From: Romanomermis culicivorax
Taxonomy: Eukaryota; Nematoda; Enoplea; Mermithida; Mermithidae
Reading direction: 5' to 3'
Length of the DNA: 64,000 bases
NCBI GenBank assembly: GCA_963922205.1
Contig: CAWUHX010000008.1
Span: 2,637,282 to 2,701,281, forward strand
The first letter of the stretch is position 1. Each line of letters starts with the position of its first letter. The position numbers and the translations under genes are program-made. Positions 24,486 through 38,300 of the stretch are shown one piece after another. Below the pieces are notes generated by a model, which was given only the letters and a program-made list of their open reading frames with translations, did no database searches and had not been told where the DNA came from.

Positions 24486-26890
24486 GCGAGCTTGCCGTAT
24501 GAAAAACCCCCGAAGAATCCCAATTTCGGAAAAAACCGAAATTTTCAGGTAACAAAATATGCATGGAATACAAATAAAATAACGCACAACCTTGGTTAAT
24601 TTATGTTTTTTTGAGCTTGTCGGATCCATCTTTTGTGACCAATTTACCAAAATTGAAGGCAAAACAATTTTCTTGACATTTGAAGACAAAAAAATAACAA
24701 AAAGCAAAAAACCCTGAATTGCCTAGAAATTCCACTGCTGACATTTTTATGATCAACCAAAGTAAAAAAATTATGCACAGGATTTGGATAATCATTGCTT
24801 CATTTTTGGATCTCTATGTTCTAGAACGCTCGAAAATAAATCTTATCTTTCCACGATTTATTCCATGATTTAAGGTTTAAATTTTCAGCCTAGAATGTTG
24901 TTCAGACTTCAGCAATGAGATTATGTTTACAATCAACTAACTAGGTAGAAAATCGACTTGAAGTCAAAAATGTTCAATAAATTCGGGCGAAACAGCAAAA
25001 ATGATTTTAGAAAATTCTGGCACAGGCGCCGAAATTTTTAACAGATTTCGATATTAGAATGCTTGAAAATGAATCTTCCCAATATTTATTTCCTTGATAA
25101 ACGGTCTAATTTTGCAGTCAATTTAATCATTTTCCATACTAGAACAAAATGTAAAAATCATATTGAAAGCGTGCAACTAAAATTCAAAAATCACATTAGC
25201 AACTAAAAATTTGGATTATTCAACCAGGAAGAACTTCTGTCGCTGTCTCATACTGCTTTAATTATGTGCCAAATGCAGAAAGATTCGAAAAAATCTTGAT
25301 TTTTGTCAAGTACTAACATGATATGAAAGTTCATAGGAAAAGATGAGACATTCTAGGAAGTTAGTGAAAACTATCAAATGTTAATTAGTAAGGCTCGAAT
25401 GACGAGAAGAAAAACAAGCTAGAGTCAGACTAAGGCTAAATTGTGGGCTCTCTCGTTATTTAGCCCACAATTTAGCCTTCGATTTGTCAAGTTGGCCCAT
25501 TATTTAGCCCTAGATTTAGCTCACCAATCGCCCCTAGATTTGCCCTGCAATTTGTCCCAGACTTTAGGCCCCTCATTTTCCCCCGATTACGCATTTACCC
25601 GTCGATTTATCTCGCTATTCAGCCCAGCAATGACCCACTGTCCCGTCCGAGAACCGCCATGATCGAAAGTGGGGCGGGGCAGAGTCAGTGTGCGTTGACA
25701 TGCTGGGTAAAAAGTGTTATTCACAATGTCGGCAGAGTGGGTAGCGTATTTATTTATGATGAGAACTTCTTGTGGAATGCATTGCCTAACTTGTGATTAC
25801 TTTGAAGAATAAACATTCATTGACTGCGCAGCATTTCTACAGTAAAATGTCGATAATTATCGTCGTATGTACTATTTGATTTTTAGATATGCAAAATCGA
25901 CGCCAATAAACAAAGGTCCACTGTAGATAACTGCAGATCAGAGACTGTTGGGTGTATTGTATAACAAAGAAACAGGAAAATACAGCAGAATAACTTGGTG
26001 ATGATCAGAACTCAAATACTCTAGCTTGCAGGGTTTATTGCATTCTGTTGGTACAGTGTGCTAGTCGATGGAAAATCACTGTTTTTATTACTCATACCCT
26101 AATTTGAACTAGATATCGTCGTGAATTTGGAACGGATCTTTTCTATTTCTAGTTAAAGGTCTATCAACTTGATCTTCTTCCCTATCTTCGTCCATCACCT
26201 CGTTTAGAAGATCTACGTATTCCAGTAAATCCATCAATTTATTCTTCAAACAATATTTTCTCTGTATTTTAGCCCACCACCACTTAGGACTATTTCGTGG
26301 GCTAAATTTTCACCGAAAAATGCCACAATTTAACCTAGCCCACCTTTCGTCATACGGTGGCGGGCTATTCTTTCTTTAGCCTGCCCTTTATTCCCACTTT
26401 GTCCCGCATTTGCCCGTAGATTCAGCCTGCCATTTGCCCCAATTTTAGCCCGCTATTTTACCCTGACATCAGCCCGTCATCTGACCCGAGATTTGCCCCA
26501 AGATTTAGCTCGTATCTTACCTTAAGTTTAACCCGCCAACGATTTGCCCCGCCGGTTTTTATAATCATATTTTAGCCCGCTATTTGCCCCTAGCTCACCT
26601 TTCGTCATTCGGTCCTGAGTGAAGTAGACATGCTAACGGTCGCGCCTGAGCTGGATTATAGCAAATAATGATCATTAATATGAACGGCCCCAGGCGCTGA
26701 AAAATTTCACGTATTTCAACATCAACAATCGATTTTAAACAAAACCCTGAGAAAATCTCATAGTAAAATAAAAACCCCGACCAAAACCCCGCACCAGACT
26801 GCACCCCTGAAAAAACTTCAAACTCCAAAAAAAAATCACATCTCGGGGAAAAACCCCACGTTTGGCAGAACTGCTCGATAGTGTTTTTAA
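24486..26890. mobile_element. E4: insertion with TAGCCC-type subterminal repeats
   Basis: Interrupts Rep-M. It contains two arrays of ~14-17-bp TAGCCCRCAATTT units (25432-25640 and 26270-26610), a perfect 18-bp-stem hairpin at 25432-25479 and several reverse-orientation units (GTGGGCTAAATT). The outer ends (GAAAAACCCCCGAAG and CGGGGAAAAACCCC) are similar in composition. No coding gene. Confidence 0.55.
25432..25479. repeat. Perfect 18-bp-stem hairpin in E4
   Basis: AAGGCTAAATTGTGGGCT at 25432-25449 is exactly complementary to 25462-25479; the loop is 12 nt. This is where the tandem units change orientation. Confidence 0.9.
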
Positions 26891-27169
26891 ACAGGACTTT
26901 TCTTTTTTTTGCTCCTCATTTGCTTCAGTTTAAACTTTATTGCAGTGTCAAATGCTCGTTTGTTGAACAATTAGTTCATCTTACTATAGTCTATTAGTTA
27001 CTTGATCATTCTATAGTACAGATAATAAATGTATCACAAGGAGTGGACACCTGGAAAAAGTAGTGACTTCTGAGTGAACTCCATGAGTATGCCGCCTTCA
27101 GAGCTGTGCAGCTCCCCAAAAGGTACAAAAATTGTGATGCTTGAAAATAAGAAAATAAAATTCTCGGGC

Positions 27170-29190
27170 AATATCTAAACATCAATTCTCTAAACCTCTG
27201 GTTACGCTAAACTGGCCGTCTGTTTAAATTTATGTCGATAGCAGATTTCATGTTTGGTTTCAGCTAAATCTCAGGTTTAAGACCGAGCTCGTCCTCAGTG
27301 GGGAAATGACGGAGAAAAGGAATTCATTTGCAAGAGACGAAATCTGACGAACCATTTAATTTGGAATGATCGACGCAACGACAACTGCAAATATAGGTTT
27401 CATTTGATACTCAATTTTCTGGAGCGAAGAACTTTATAGTGCTTAGCGAGGTTATGGGAGGAAATTATCAGTTGTTCTGATCATTCATAGACGAGGAATT
27501 TACTTCATTCATTACAGTTATAGGCTTTACTACAGTCCATTCATTTTCAAATGCGCCTCAAAATGCAAAAATATTCAAATAAATCCATAGGCAGATGATG
27601 ACTATGCATTGTAAACGAAAATTTTCTTTCTCCGGATGTAGTCCTAACTGCTGCAGTCAATCTGAGAAAAAAGGCGGCCGCCTTTCTTCCCGAAGCTCAT
27701 TTGCAAAAAAAGATTATAATCTCTCGATATTGACCTCACTTTTAGGGGATCGCTGCATCGATGATTTAAAAACAAATGAAGTATCGCAGTTATGGTTTTG
27801 TTCTTTCGAGCTGGAAGTCATATAAAAGCGTGTAGAAGTCCTACTGTAACCAATTTCTTTGCAAACAAATAATGAAGAGAACCGTTTGTCGACATGTGCA
27901 CAGAAGGCACACAAGAGCTCGGATTTGAACCTTCTACCTCCTGATTTAACTTTTCCTCTGTGTTGAAACCGAGCTCGGCCTTGAAAACCTCGAGCTCGAG
28001 TTTATCTTGCTTATATTGTATACTCAAGTTGAACCAGAATCAATGCCTACACAGATAATATTCAAAGCTGGACTCTTCATTACTATTTTCTCTTAAATTA
28101 GTCAATTCTTCTGGAATCTGTATCACCAAATGTTTCATAAAAAAACCATAAAAATCTGAAGTTATGCATAATTTATTGCGTCCGGTCTGTGAACTAACTT
28201 TACGACTTTGATGACTATTGTTTTCATTCAATTTAAAAGCATGGTATAAAAAACAGACGATCGGTGTTGTAAGTCTCTATATACAGTAAGAATGTTCGCT
28301 CATCATTAATCTGTGATGATGTGTGTTTTCATTGTTAATGCATTCCTCACCCGAAAAAGTTTTTTAAAAGATCCACTTGTACTGTCTTCTAACTGAAACT
28401 TACGCCCAAAGCTTTGCAAAATTTTCGCATAAGATCTTTGTTGACGCAGGTTTTCGACGGTTCTCAGTTCCGATTGAACTCGACTTTCTGAGCTCACTAT
28501 AAAATACCAGAAAAAGATTCTATGGAAAACTAGTATTCCACAGAAAATCTAAAGTGCTATCATGTTCTTCGAGGCTTATCAATCATCAAAGCCCTGTTAC
28601 GAGGAAAGTAGAAAGCAAACAGTTGAATTTTTTGTGTAAGATGACAAACCCGTGGCTTTCTTAGTCCTTAAAAGCTACTTTTTTACCCAAGTTTTGACCA
28701 TGCATTCGACAATATTTGGAGTGGTGGGTTTTTTTGTAATTTGTCGGCATTTTCAGAAAAACTTTCTAGAACGATTCGAAAAATGTGAGTTGTGTGATAA
28801 AAATTTTGAATATGCGAATAAGGTTTGAACACAATCTCAGAATCTGCCGTTGTGGCAGCAATGAAAAGGGTGTGCCATTAGTTGAATTTCTAATGAAAAG
28901 TGAAAAACAACTGTCCTCATGCATACATCCGCCACAATTCTTAAAATGTGCTGCTACATCCTCTCTCACGTCCCAATTTTCTGAGAATATCTTGAGATTT
29001 GACGCCCATTAAGGGCTTGAAAATTTTCAGGAATGTGGGAAAAGGAATTCCCTATAACTACTACGCAGGCAGAACGCTACCCTAAAATTAATTTCGTATT
29101 TCCGCATGTCCATATGTAATATAAACTTATACTACAGTAATAGTACGATCTTGCTGTTGATACACAAAAAATTATGAACATGAAGGAGCG
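27170..29190. other. Intergenic, downstream of gene 2; no gene recognised
   Basis: Short frames at 27714-28497 show no family motif. A GGTTCAAATCC match near 27925 on the minus strand lacks a tRNA fold. Nothing else supported. Confidence 0.4.
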
Positions 29191-29192
29191 CG

Positions 29193-29378
29193 TCATTTCC
29201 CTTGTCTGTAACCATAGCCCATTCGCATCTGATTGGCCGTCTTTCTTATCCACGATATGAATGGGGCCACAGTTGTAAACGCATTTAATTCACATGCATC
29301 CGTATCCCCGAAGCTAACCACGCCGTGCAGGTGATATCGTCCGTTGTAAAAACAAGCAAAAGGACCACCTGAATCGCC
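29193..29378 (-). CDS. Gene 2, last exon with catalytic Ser195
   Basis: 186 nt including the stop. The acceptor is ACTTTTCAG before GGC GAT TCA. It encodes [21 protein letters not shown], Cys220, NAFTTV and WIRKT, then a basic tail. It lies about 11.1 kb downstream of the preceding exon, but the phase-0 junction and the homology to 4084-4269 support the link. Trans-arrangement of two separate genes is possible but less likely. Confidence 0.8.
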   Translation of the reverse strand, partial: GDSGGPFACFYNGRYHLHGVVSFGDTDACELNAFTTVAPFISWIRKTANQMRMGYGYRQGK

Positions 29379-32300
29379 CTGAAAAGTTATATACAATAAA
29401 TGATAGTGGATACCATCAGTGATGAACAACAGTCAAAAGAATTGTACTACTCAGTAGCTTAAAATTCAATGCTGATTATTAGAACGACCAATTTGCCGAA
29501 TGGATTTACCGCTATAAAACATAACGTCAAAAGTCTTTTACACTGATTATCCTACTGTAACTGGTCATCGTAGTTTCCAGGTTAAGTATGTAAATTTTTA
29601 CTCCTCTTTTTTACTTTTTATCTTCTGCCTGCAATAAGGTGTTCTTTGTAAGATATTTTGTTGGGTTTTTAACTAAAATGTGCATTAATTATAAAGTTGG
29701 TATTTGCTGGAAAAGTGTGTGTTTAGTCACTGTTCATTTCTGCGTCCCTTGGAGCCTTGACTTTGGTTGTGGTGCCATTTTTCTATTTGTCATCAATGGT
29801 CGCACGTTTATAATATAATTGTTATTCAGATTAGTCGTGTTACAGTTTCCATCATAAAAAATATTTTGGAATACGTTGACCATCATTAATTGGTTCATTC
29901 CTTACTCGTTTTAATGGTCAAGGACAGACACTGGACGAGCTAGCATTCAGCTACTTGATGACCTAAAAGTGACTGTCATAAATTTTATCTGTCTTTTGAC
30001 CCAGTCTTCTTCCGATTTATTAACGTTTGACAACAATCACCGCTTGCAGTAGTATCTTTCTGGTAACAGGTTTAGTGACAATTTTTATATTTCAATTTGA
30101 ATGCAGTGTGTCGACAGACCCCTGTCCAAATCTGGCTTAAGCTATTAGCATAGTGTTTCGTACAGGATTAAAAGATTTGAAGAAAAATTTTGAGCAACGT
30201 GAAACCTGTAGGAAGATTCTACAAGATGTCACGCAAACTTTTCTAATATCTTTCCGTCTTTTTGATCTTTAAAAAAATCTTGTTAAAAATGTTAGCAGCG
30301 AGGCATGATGTACGTTCGATACCTCTTGTAAGTTAATATCTCAAAACAGGTATACAAACTAAAGAATACCAGATTAAAAAATCAAAAAATCTGACTTTGA
30401 GATACTATAGCTATATTCTGTTTTTCTTGGAATTCTGTAAATAATAACAGTTAAAAACTAGTACTATATAATATTTTTACGTTTTTCTGCTGAACTACAT
30501 GCCATATAGGGCAGAAAATTTGTGAGTATACTCGGCTAACCCTTAAGAATTTGTGTAGAAAAGAAATTCAATCATAAAATTTTGAATGCTAATTTTTTTA
30601 TTTTTCCGCATTAGGAACATTTTGTAGAAATTATGCAAACTTTTATTCGTCTACAAAATGAATTCTGCCGATAAACGCACACAACCGCATCTCATATCCG
30701 ATTCTTGGTTTTATTCAATTGAGGTCAATAAATCGAACCCTTTGGATTCGTTGTCTCTGGCTAGATCTCGAGGAAAAGTAGTCATTGTCATTCACGCTCA
30801 TAGGGGTAGGAGGTAAACCCATCTGGTCTGAACAATTCGTCAGATACCCCATGAATTTTATTGAAGATAATTTTTCCGATTAATTTTTGCATATTATTAT
30901 ATATGATAATAATGCTAATGGAGCCCTCTTTTTAGCCCACTCACCCCACCCTTCTCGATCAAAAGTATGGGAACCCCCTGGAAAATTCTCGCCGTGCATG
31001 TCTGATCATAATCGAGTAGGGCGCAGCAGTGTGCCTTGCACATTATGTTTGAGTGAAAAAGTGCAGTAATTTTCTATGACCCTAAATGTCTTGAAAATAA
31101 CTGAGAGTTAAGATACAAAATTTATACCGTCGGATAGACCAATAAATTTTCTTTCAAACGATACTACAAACTTTGCATTATAAACACACAACGAAAAAAT
31201 CCCTTGAATTCACTTTTGTCAGCTCGCACATGGTTCTGAGAAATGATTTAGAGCCCATTGAACAGCCCTTCAGAAATAATCGATGAGGTTTTTTTTGACA
31301 TTATAACCCAATATTTACTTCGAACATGCTGCCCCGAGGTTTTTACAAAAAATTTTAGAAATAGAGAATTTTCATTCATGACTTACAAATTTTCGTCTGA
31401 AATGGGATCACTATAACTCAAAATGTTGATCTTAAAAATATCTTTAATTTCGCACGCACATGTTGAGGTAAAAAGGTAAACTATGCTATCGCTATGACCT
31501 CAAAATTGAAAAAATCACAGATTTTACAGTAAGCGGTAGATTGAACATTATTTCTCAGAGAATTATAAATATTTTTGATCGATGAAAAATTATTTCGAAA
31601 GAAAATTGAATATTGAACAGGTTGGCGAATTTTTGTATTTTTTATTTCCGGCGGTTATGAGTTATCTGGTTCTAGAGGCGAAAAGAACGAAAATCTTTCA
31701 GTGTCGAGATTTCGAAAAAATATTTTTTTCAAAAAAGTTTTTCTATAACTTTGGCAATGTTCAAAATGAAGTTTTGCAATAAAATTTTTTGATTTCGGCG
31801 TTCAGTTTTCTACAGACTGGAGGGACGTTGGCGCGTCAATAATTGATCGTCAGTGATTTACATTTGAAAGATTTGAAAATCTTTCTAGTAACCCATATGG
31901 GACAACTTTTTTCATCAGCATATACTTACTTTCAAATGTAAATCACTGACGATCAATTATTGATACGCCAACGCCCCTCCAGTCTGTAGAAAACTGAATG
32001 CGAAAATCAAAAAATTTTATTGCAAAACTGTATTTTGAATATTGCCAAAGTTATAGAAAAACTTTTTTGAAAAAAATATTTTTTCGAAATCTCGACACTG
32101 AAAGATTTTCGTTCTTTATGGCGCCCATCTCACTTTGGCGCCCATTGTTTAATAATGACTTTTCTTGGATGTCCTAACTTGGCGCCCGTTTCACATTGGC
32201 GCCGGCCTCACTTTGGCGCCCGTCTCACTTTGGCGCCCTATCATAGTCTGCTTTTCGGCATTCACGCTGATCATTATTTGGGTGAATCCCCATTCCTTGA

Positions 32301-35300
32301 AGGTCCTGTTTTCCCAAAATTCCTCTTTCCCGGAAGAATGCTTCAAAGCTTTTTCTTAAATTATCAAATCCCGTTTCCCTAAAAATAGACGGAGGCTATT
32401 TTTAGATTGCATTTTGTAAATTAATAATTTTCCCTGAGAACATTGAAATTCTAGGATTTCACACCAAATTCGCACGGTAATAAAAATTAGTGAAAAATTG
32501 GAAAAAAATTGTTTCACGTTTGATACGCTCAGCTTCAACTTCGGATCAAGTAAGGCGTACAAGGTGGATTGTGACCGTGATCCAGATTTGACACGAACTG
32601 TAGCATGACTCATGGTATTCTCATGACTGTTGCAAGAAACGCATTCGAAGCACCATTGATTTCCAATCGTTTAACTTTTTTCTTTTTGAACAAATAAAAA
32701 AGATCCGGATTAACTCTACTTTCACAAACCAACATTGACATTTGACAATATAAAGACACAATAAAGCTGGCTTCCTTGAAATCAGCCATTTTAGTTTCAT
32801 GAAAAGTGTTTTTACTGAGTAAAGTTTAGCAGGGCAACTGATTATCACTTGTTTATTAGGACACACAATGCGCGAAAGTGAGACGGGCGCGAAAGTGAGA
32901 TGGGCGCCAAAGTAAGACGGGCGCCAAAGTGAGACTGTACCTACTAGAAATACAGATCGTCGAAGAGAATAATGCGTAAATACAGACAACATAATAGAAA
33001 AACGGATGCTCTTCTTAATGATATACAGTACACATCAGGATCTAATATAGTTTTCTAGTAATCTTACCAACGCCTCAAACATTTGATAAATTTCTGAAAG
33101 GAAAAGTTATGATATTTAAAGTAAGCTGCATATCGGACCTTCTATCTCAGACAGTTCTCAACATGTTCGATCATGTAAAGCCCGCTCTTAGAGAACATTG
33201 AATACGGAGCAAAATTCAGATTCTCACAATACTAGTCTTCTGTCATTCATGAGTTGTTAAGTTCTAAAAGCAAGAAAATCAAAAGTTTTTCCGGGTCAAA
33301 ATTTTGGCGCGAATTTGGTCAAGCTGCATAGGTTTCTCATGAAAAGTTACATTGGAATGTCGACTGAAAACGTTTGGTTGAATTTGATGGACCGTCGAAT
33401 TTTTTTCAAAAATTTTTTCGTTTGAGGTCAAATTTTTTAGCGCAATTTTTAAATTATTTTGTTAATATCCGAAATAAAGTCCTGCAATCAGGTTTGTTGA
33501 ATTCAGCATTAAATTTTCTACAGAATAGTGAAATTTATACTAGAAAATTATTCGTAAGTAGGTACATGTGGATGAAAAATTTTCTCCCATGGGTGTAAAA
33601 ATGTTGCCGTTCAAGGGTTATCAATTAGAATCAAGCTGACGTACAGATATTGTAACACAAAATTCGATGCTTCTTCTGATAAGCTGCTTATTGAATATTG
33701 TCTTGGACACTTTTCAAGATGTTTGATCACTTCAGTTCTTCAATTCTCCACAATTTGCTAGAATTTGCATCAGAATATCTATCATTCATTGTCGAAAATT
33801 TGCTTTGCATTTCACGAAACTTTACAGAAAATTAATCCAATTATCGTATCGAATATAATATTTGTACTTCTCATTTTGGACTATTTCAATGCAGTTTTCC
33901 CACTTTGTCAGTTTTGCGTGTCTATTAACACGTTTCATTTCACAACCAACTGATGGGCATGTTTTTACATGGTTATCTCATTGGGAACCAATTTTCGATC
34001 AAATACTGTAGCATGCAATTTCTTTCACTTGATGTTTGTTTGTTCTGGACTTTCTTCGGTATTCTGACTCTGATATTTCTTCTGAACGTACACCTGTACC
34101 TTCTTCTTTTTTATTTGTGTTGTTGGATATGGCAAATTAGCAAAATTTGGGGAAGTGAAAAGTTGAGGATTAAGAAAAATGTTTCCCAGCGTAGTTGAGA
34201 ACTTTTGGATAAAATTATATGGTTTTAAGTGCATTTTTATGCATTGTAAAATGAAAAATTCTGAAAATTACTGTAAATTTTTTAAAATTGATGATGAAAA
34301 TAACCAAATTTATAAATTTTACTGTGCTGTGAACAACCAAAAATGCAGTTTCTTCTAAGTTGCAAACTACACGACACCTGCTGGCACAGAGAAACCTGGC
34401 TGCTGCATACTATAATTTTTTTCTTCACCAATTCTGAGTTCAGTGGTAAATTTTTAGTTAGGAATCAATAATTTATTTTCAAGAATGTCACCAATCAAGA
34501 CAAGATTGTTGATTCGAGACGATTGTCAAGTGCCAAACTCGAGTGAAACCCGATTTTGATTGACTGCAATTGTTCAAAAAAAGCCGTCACTCCAGTTGCA
34601 ATCAGAAAGCCAAATGTTTTACAGTTATCGTATGGTGGTTCATTATTAGTTGATGAAAAAGGAAATTTTAGCAAGCTGGAAAGATATACAACTGTGAATA
34701 GTGCTTGTGTAACTCGATTTTGGTTTCATCCCTTTGTGATAGTTGGTGATAAAATCAACTAATTTTTCAAAAATTGGAAGAATACCAACTATTGCATTGA
34801 AGATGTTTAATTTCTAGATTGATTTGGTTATTTCAAATTTCAATAATCTCTGGTGTTTAACGTTTTGAAAATTCTCCCTAAATTCGAATTTCCTCCGACC
34901 CCTGGAAAACTTTACACCATTATTTAATCAATTTTGATGGCCACTTTGATGATTGTTCAAAAATTAAGGGACCCAGTTTGAGCTGTGATCTTCGAATTTC
35001 GAAATTTCAAAGTTCTTCAGAAATTTGAGGCATTTCTGGTCACTGAATCTTGAGTTGCTATCAATTAAATACCACTGATGTTTTCGGTCTTGAGTCGAGG
35101 ACACTTTCTTTGTTCATCTGATGATTTCACTGAAATGAGGGATGCCGCCTTCAGCTATTCTAATTAATTCAATGTTAAAAATTCCAAAAATTTTGATGCT
35201 TTCTAATAACTGCATTTTACTTGAAATAGCCTATTTTTCAATTTTAACAGGGAATACTTCTCTTTTCGCCAACTTGAGGATCCCAGTAGAATAAAGGGCT

Positions 35301-38300
35301 CAGAATTCAGCTATTTCGATATTTTTGATATTTGAAAGTTCACGAAAATTCGGGTTGTTTGTACTCAGTGGATTTGGAGCAAGACTGAAAATTAATAATT
35401 TTTTAACTTTTACCAAAATTTTTGCTGATCCAAATATTATGTCGAGTTCAGAGATTTTGAAGTGAATCATACACAAATATCTTCAATGTTAAAAATTTCA
35501 ATGCTAAAAATTGTCATCTGATTACTGAATATTGGTTATTTTCAGAAAAAATTCGACTATTTTTCAATTTTGAATGAGAAATCTGTTTGCTGGATCAGTG
35601 ATCTACCTAATATAGAAAGTCTGATTTCATCTATTTCTATGTATGCTTACATGTGCTCTATGTGTGCTTTTTTGAGAAAGTGCCCTTTCGGAAAAAGCGC
35701 TAAAAATAGTGATATTTCCAATAAAAATGCCACATGCATGCAAGTTCCATGTAATATAGATTATGTTTCTTATAAAGAGGTCACAGCATTCACTTAAAAG
35801 GGAGATACTTGAAAAAAAAGTTTTTTCGAGTTAAAAGGTAGTGGATAATTGGCTGAAAAGGGTAATACTAGAAAAAACGATTTTTCGACCAATTACACTT
35901 GAAGGGATATATCCCGATTTCTGATCCCCGGCGCACATAAAGTGTCCTGAAAGACCACCACCACCGTAGCAAATCAGCTTTTCAAAATACAAATCAAATG
36001 TTTTCATATAACAGCAGTAATTTTTTTGAAGAGGTTTGATAAGGATTCACTGAAATTGAACATTCTGTAAATAGGATAATAATCGCAGATATATTATAAC
36101 TTCCTATGAACTAAAGCTTCTCAAAGCACAGTTTTCAAATTCACTCTATGTAAAATAATTGAAACCAAATATGCTTTGTACATGACAAACCTGCAATTCA
36201 ATGGACATCACTTTCTCTATTTACTCCTTTTATTTCGAAATGATCGATACAGCAACGTCGCAGCCAAACTTTTATACAAAATTGTGGAAGGCTCGTTGAA
36301 CCTAGTCAATAAATTTTTTCTTCATGATACAGAGAATTATTTCAAGATTATCGAAATTAGTCTCCATCTCTAGAAAGGCTGTGTTTGCCGAAACTCTGAC
36401 CGCTGCATCTACCATTTCAAAATGAATGGAGTATAACTGTTGTTTCATTTGCTAAAGTAAATTTGCGAAAAAAGGTGCCGCTAATGTTAGGTTGTTCGTT
36501 TCTCGGCGTGTACCAATACAGTGAAACACTAAACAACGAAACTCAAAATAGCGAGACTCAAAACAGCGAAGTCTCAATACAGCGAAATCTAAATACAGCG
36601 ATTCTCAGAACACCTAGGTCTCAAAAGAGCGAATCTCTATACAGCGAGTAGTAAAAAGTTCTATACGTTGGAGTAAACACACATATCACTTTTATAATAA
36701 ACGTGCAAATTTGGTATATTACAACCGTTTTTGCTAGTTGAGAGACTATTTTTGGTTGTATTTGGCCATCTAAGTTACACATACTTCTGTGCTGCAATTG
36801 CGCTAGGTATGCACGAACGGACCATACAAAAATTACAAAAAGGTATCTGTCAGAAAAGCATTTTTGCAAAACGTTTGAAAGAAAACAAAAACAAAAAATT
36901 ATCATAAGGATTCCCGATTAAAATTCTTTTGCGTGGAGCTTATTTGCAAAAAAATTAAATCAATGAAATAAATATAAAAGAATAAGATGAGCAAATGAAA
37001 TGAAATGAATAAAATAATTAAGCAGTAAAGGCAAAACAAAGAATAAATAATAGAGAAATTAAAAGTAAAATAAAATAATAAAAAGTAGGTAAACGTAAAA
37101 AATAGAACAAAAGTACACAACCTGAAAAAATCAAACGAAAAGAACAAAAAGTGGCGCAAAATAAGGAGATTGCAGGGTTACCAAAAAAGAAACAGAAAAC
37201 ATGCATGTAGATATGTTAATAATAAACAAACCAGAATAAAAAGCTGTAATGTCGTGAAAACACATGATATAGAGCCACAATGTGAGAAATTTGACGATTC
37301 ATGCCAAAACCCGTGACAACCAACAACCACAAGATCGAAATGGAGGAACAAATAAGCCATGCGCCAAAACGTCTACCCCGCTCAATCTCCTTTTTTCTAT
37401 TCGATTCTAGAGATAACGTTTTTGAAGATTCGCTATTTGGAGAATCTGTTCTGAGACTTCGCTGTTTTGAAAATCGCTGCATTAAGAATCGCTGTTTTGA
37501 GAATCGCTGTATTGAGACTTTGTTGTTTTGGAAATCGCTGTATTGAAACTTCGCTGTATTGAGAATCGCTGTTTGGAGACATCGCTGTTTTGAGAATCGC
37601 TGTATTGAGTCTCGCTATTTTGAGTTTCGCTGTTGTGTGCTTCGCTGAATAGGAGTGAAACCCGTTTCTCTGCCCTGAGCATCTTTTTGCATTACAAGTC
37701 TCACTGAAAAAAATTAAAGTACAGTCTACTCTCGAGTTATGCAACGAAAGTCCTATGTAGAATGAGAAAAGCTCTTCTGCATGCTTTTCTAAACAATACC
37801 ATAGTCTGCATCCACCAACTTTACTCTTGTGCACGTGCTATTTAACAAATAAATGAACTATAAATTACATTCAGACGCAGTCGAAAATTCAAACCTCAAA
37901 CTTTCTATGGATGTGAGGAAGCCAAGCAGAATTGAAACATTTTTCCAAGTACGCACATGGTTACATTGTGAAAATTATACGGAGTTTTTGGAGTGAAAAT
38001 AAATTTGAAAAATAGCGTGTAGCCAAGTCGAACCTGGGTTACCAGCATTCCGGGCTGATATCCTCACCACTAGACCAATAGAGAAAAAAATTTTTCGCCG
38101 AGGAAAAAAATTTTTCATCAAGAAAAAAAATTTTTCGCCAAGAAAAAAAATTTTTACCACGAAAAAAATTTTTCACCAAGAAAAAAAAATTTAACCAAAA
38201 AAGAAATTTTGCGCTAGAAAATTTCCATTTGGCAGCACAAAAAAAATTTTTACTGACAACTTTTTTTCCGCGATGAAAAATTGAAATTTTCAATTTGCCG

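Larger units (their letters stand above)
23260..27165 (+). repeat. Rep-M, second copy broken by two insertions
   Basis: 23260-23575, 24140-24490 and 26900-27165 match consecutive segments of the copy at 21190-22870. The gaps 23575-24140 (~560 bp) and 24490-26890 (~2.4 kb) are insertions. The second contains E4. Confidence 0.7.

Noticed and set aside
27900..27960. tRNA-like B-box GGTTCAAATCC
   Set aside because: No convincing A-box or cloverleaf around it.
37433..37834. 133-codon minus-strand frame rich in Ser, Gln and Asn
   Set aside because: Composed of the E6 15-bp repeat; low-complexity artefact.
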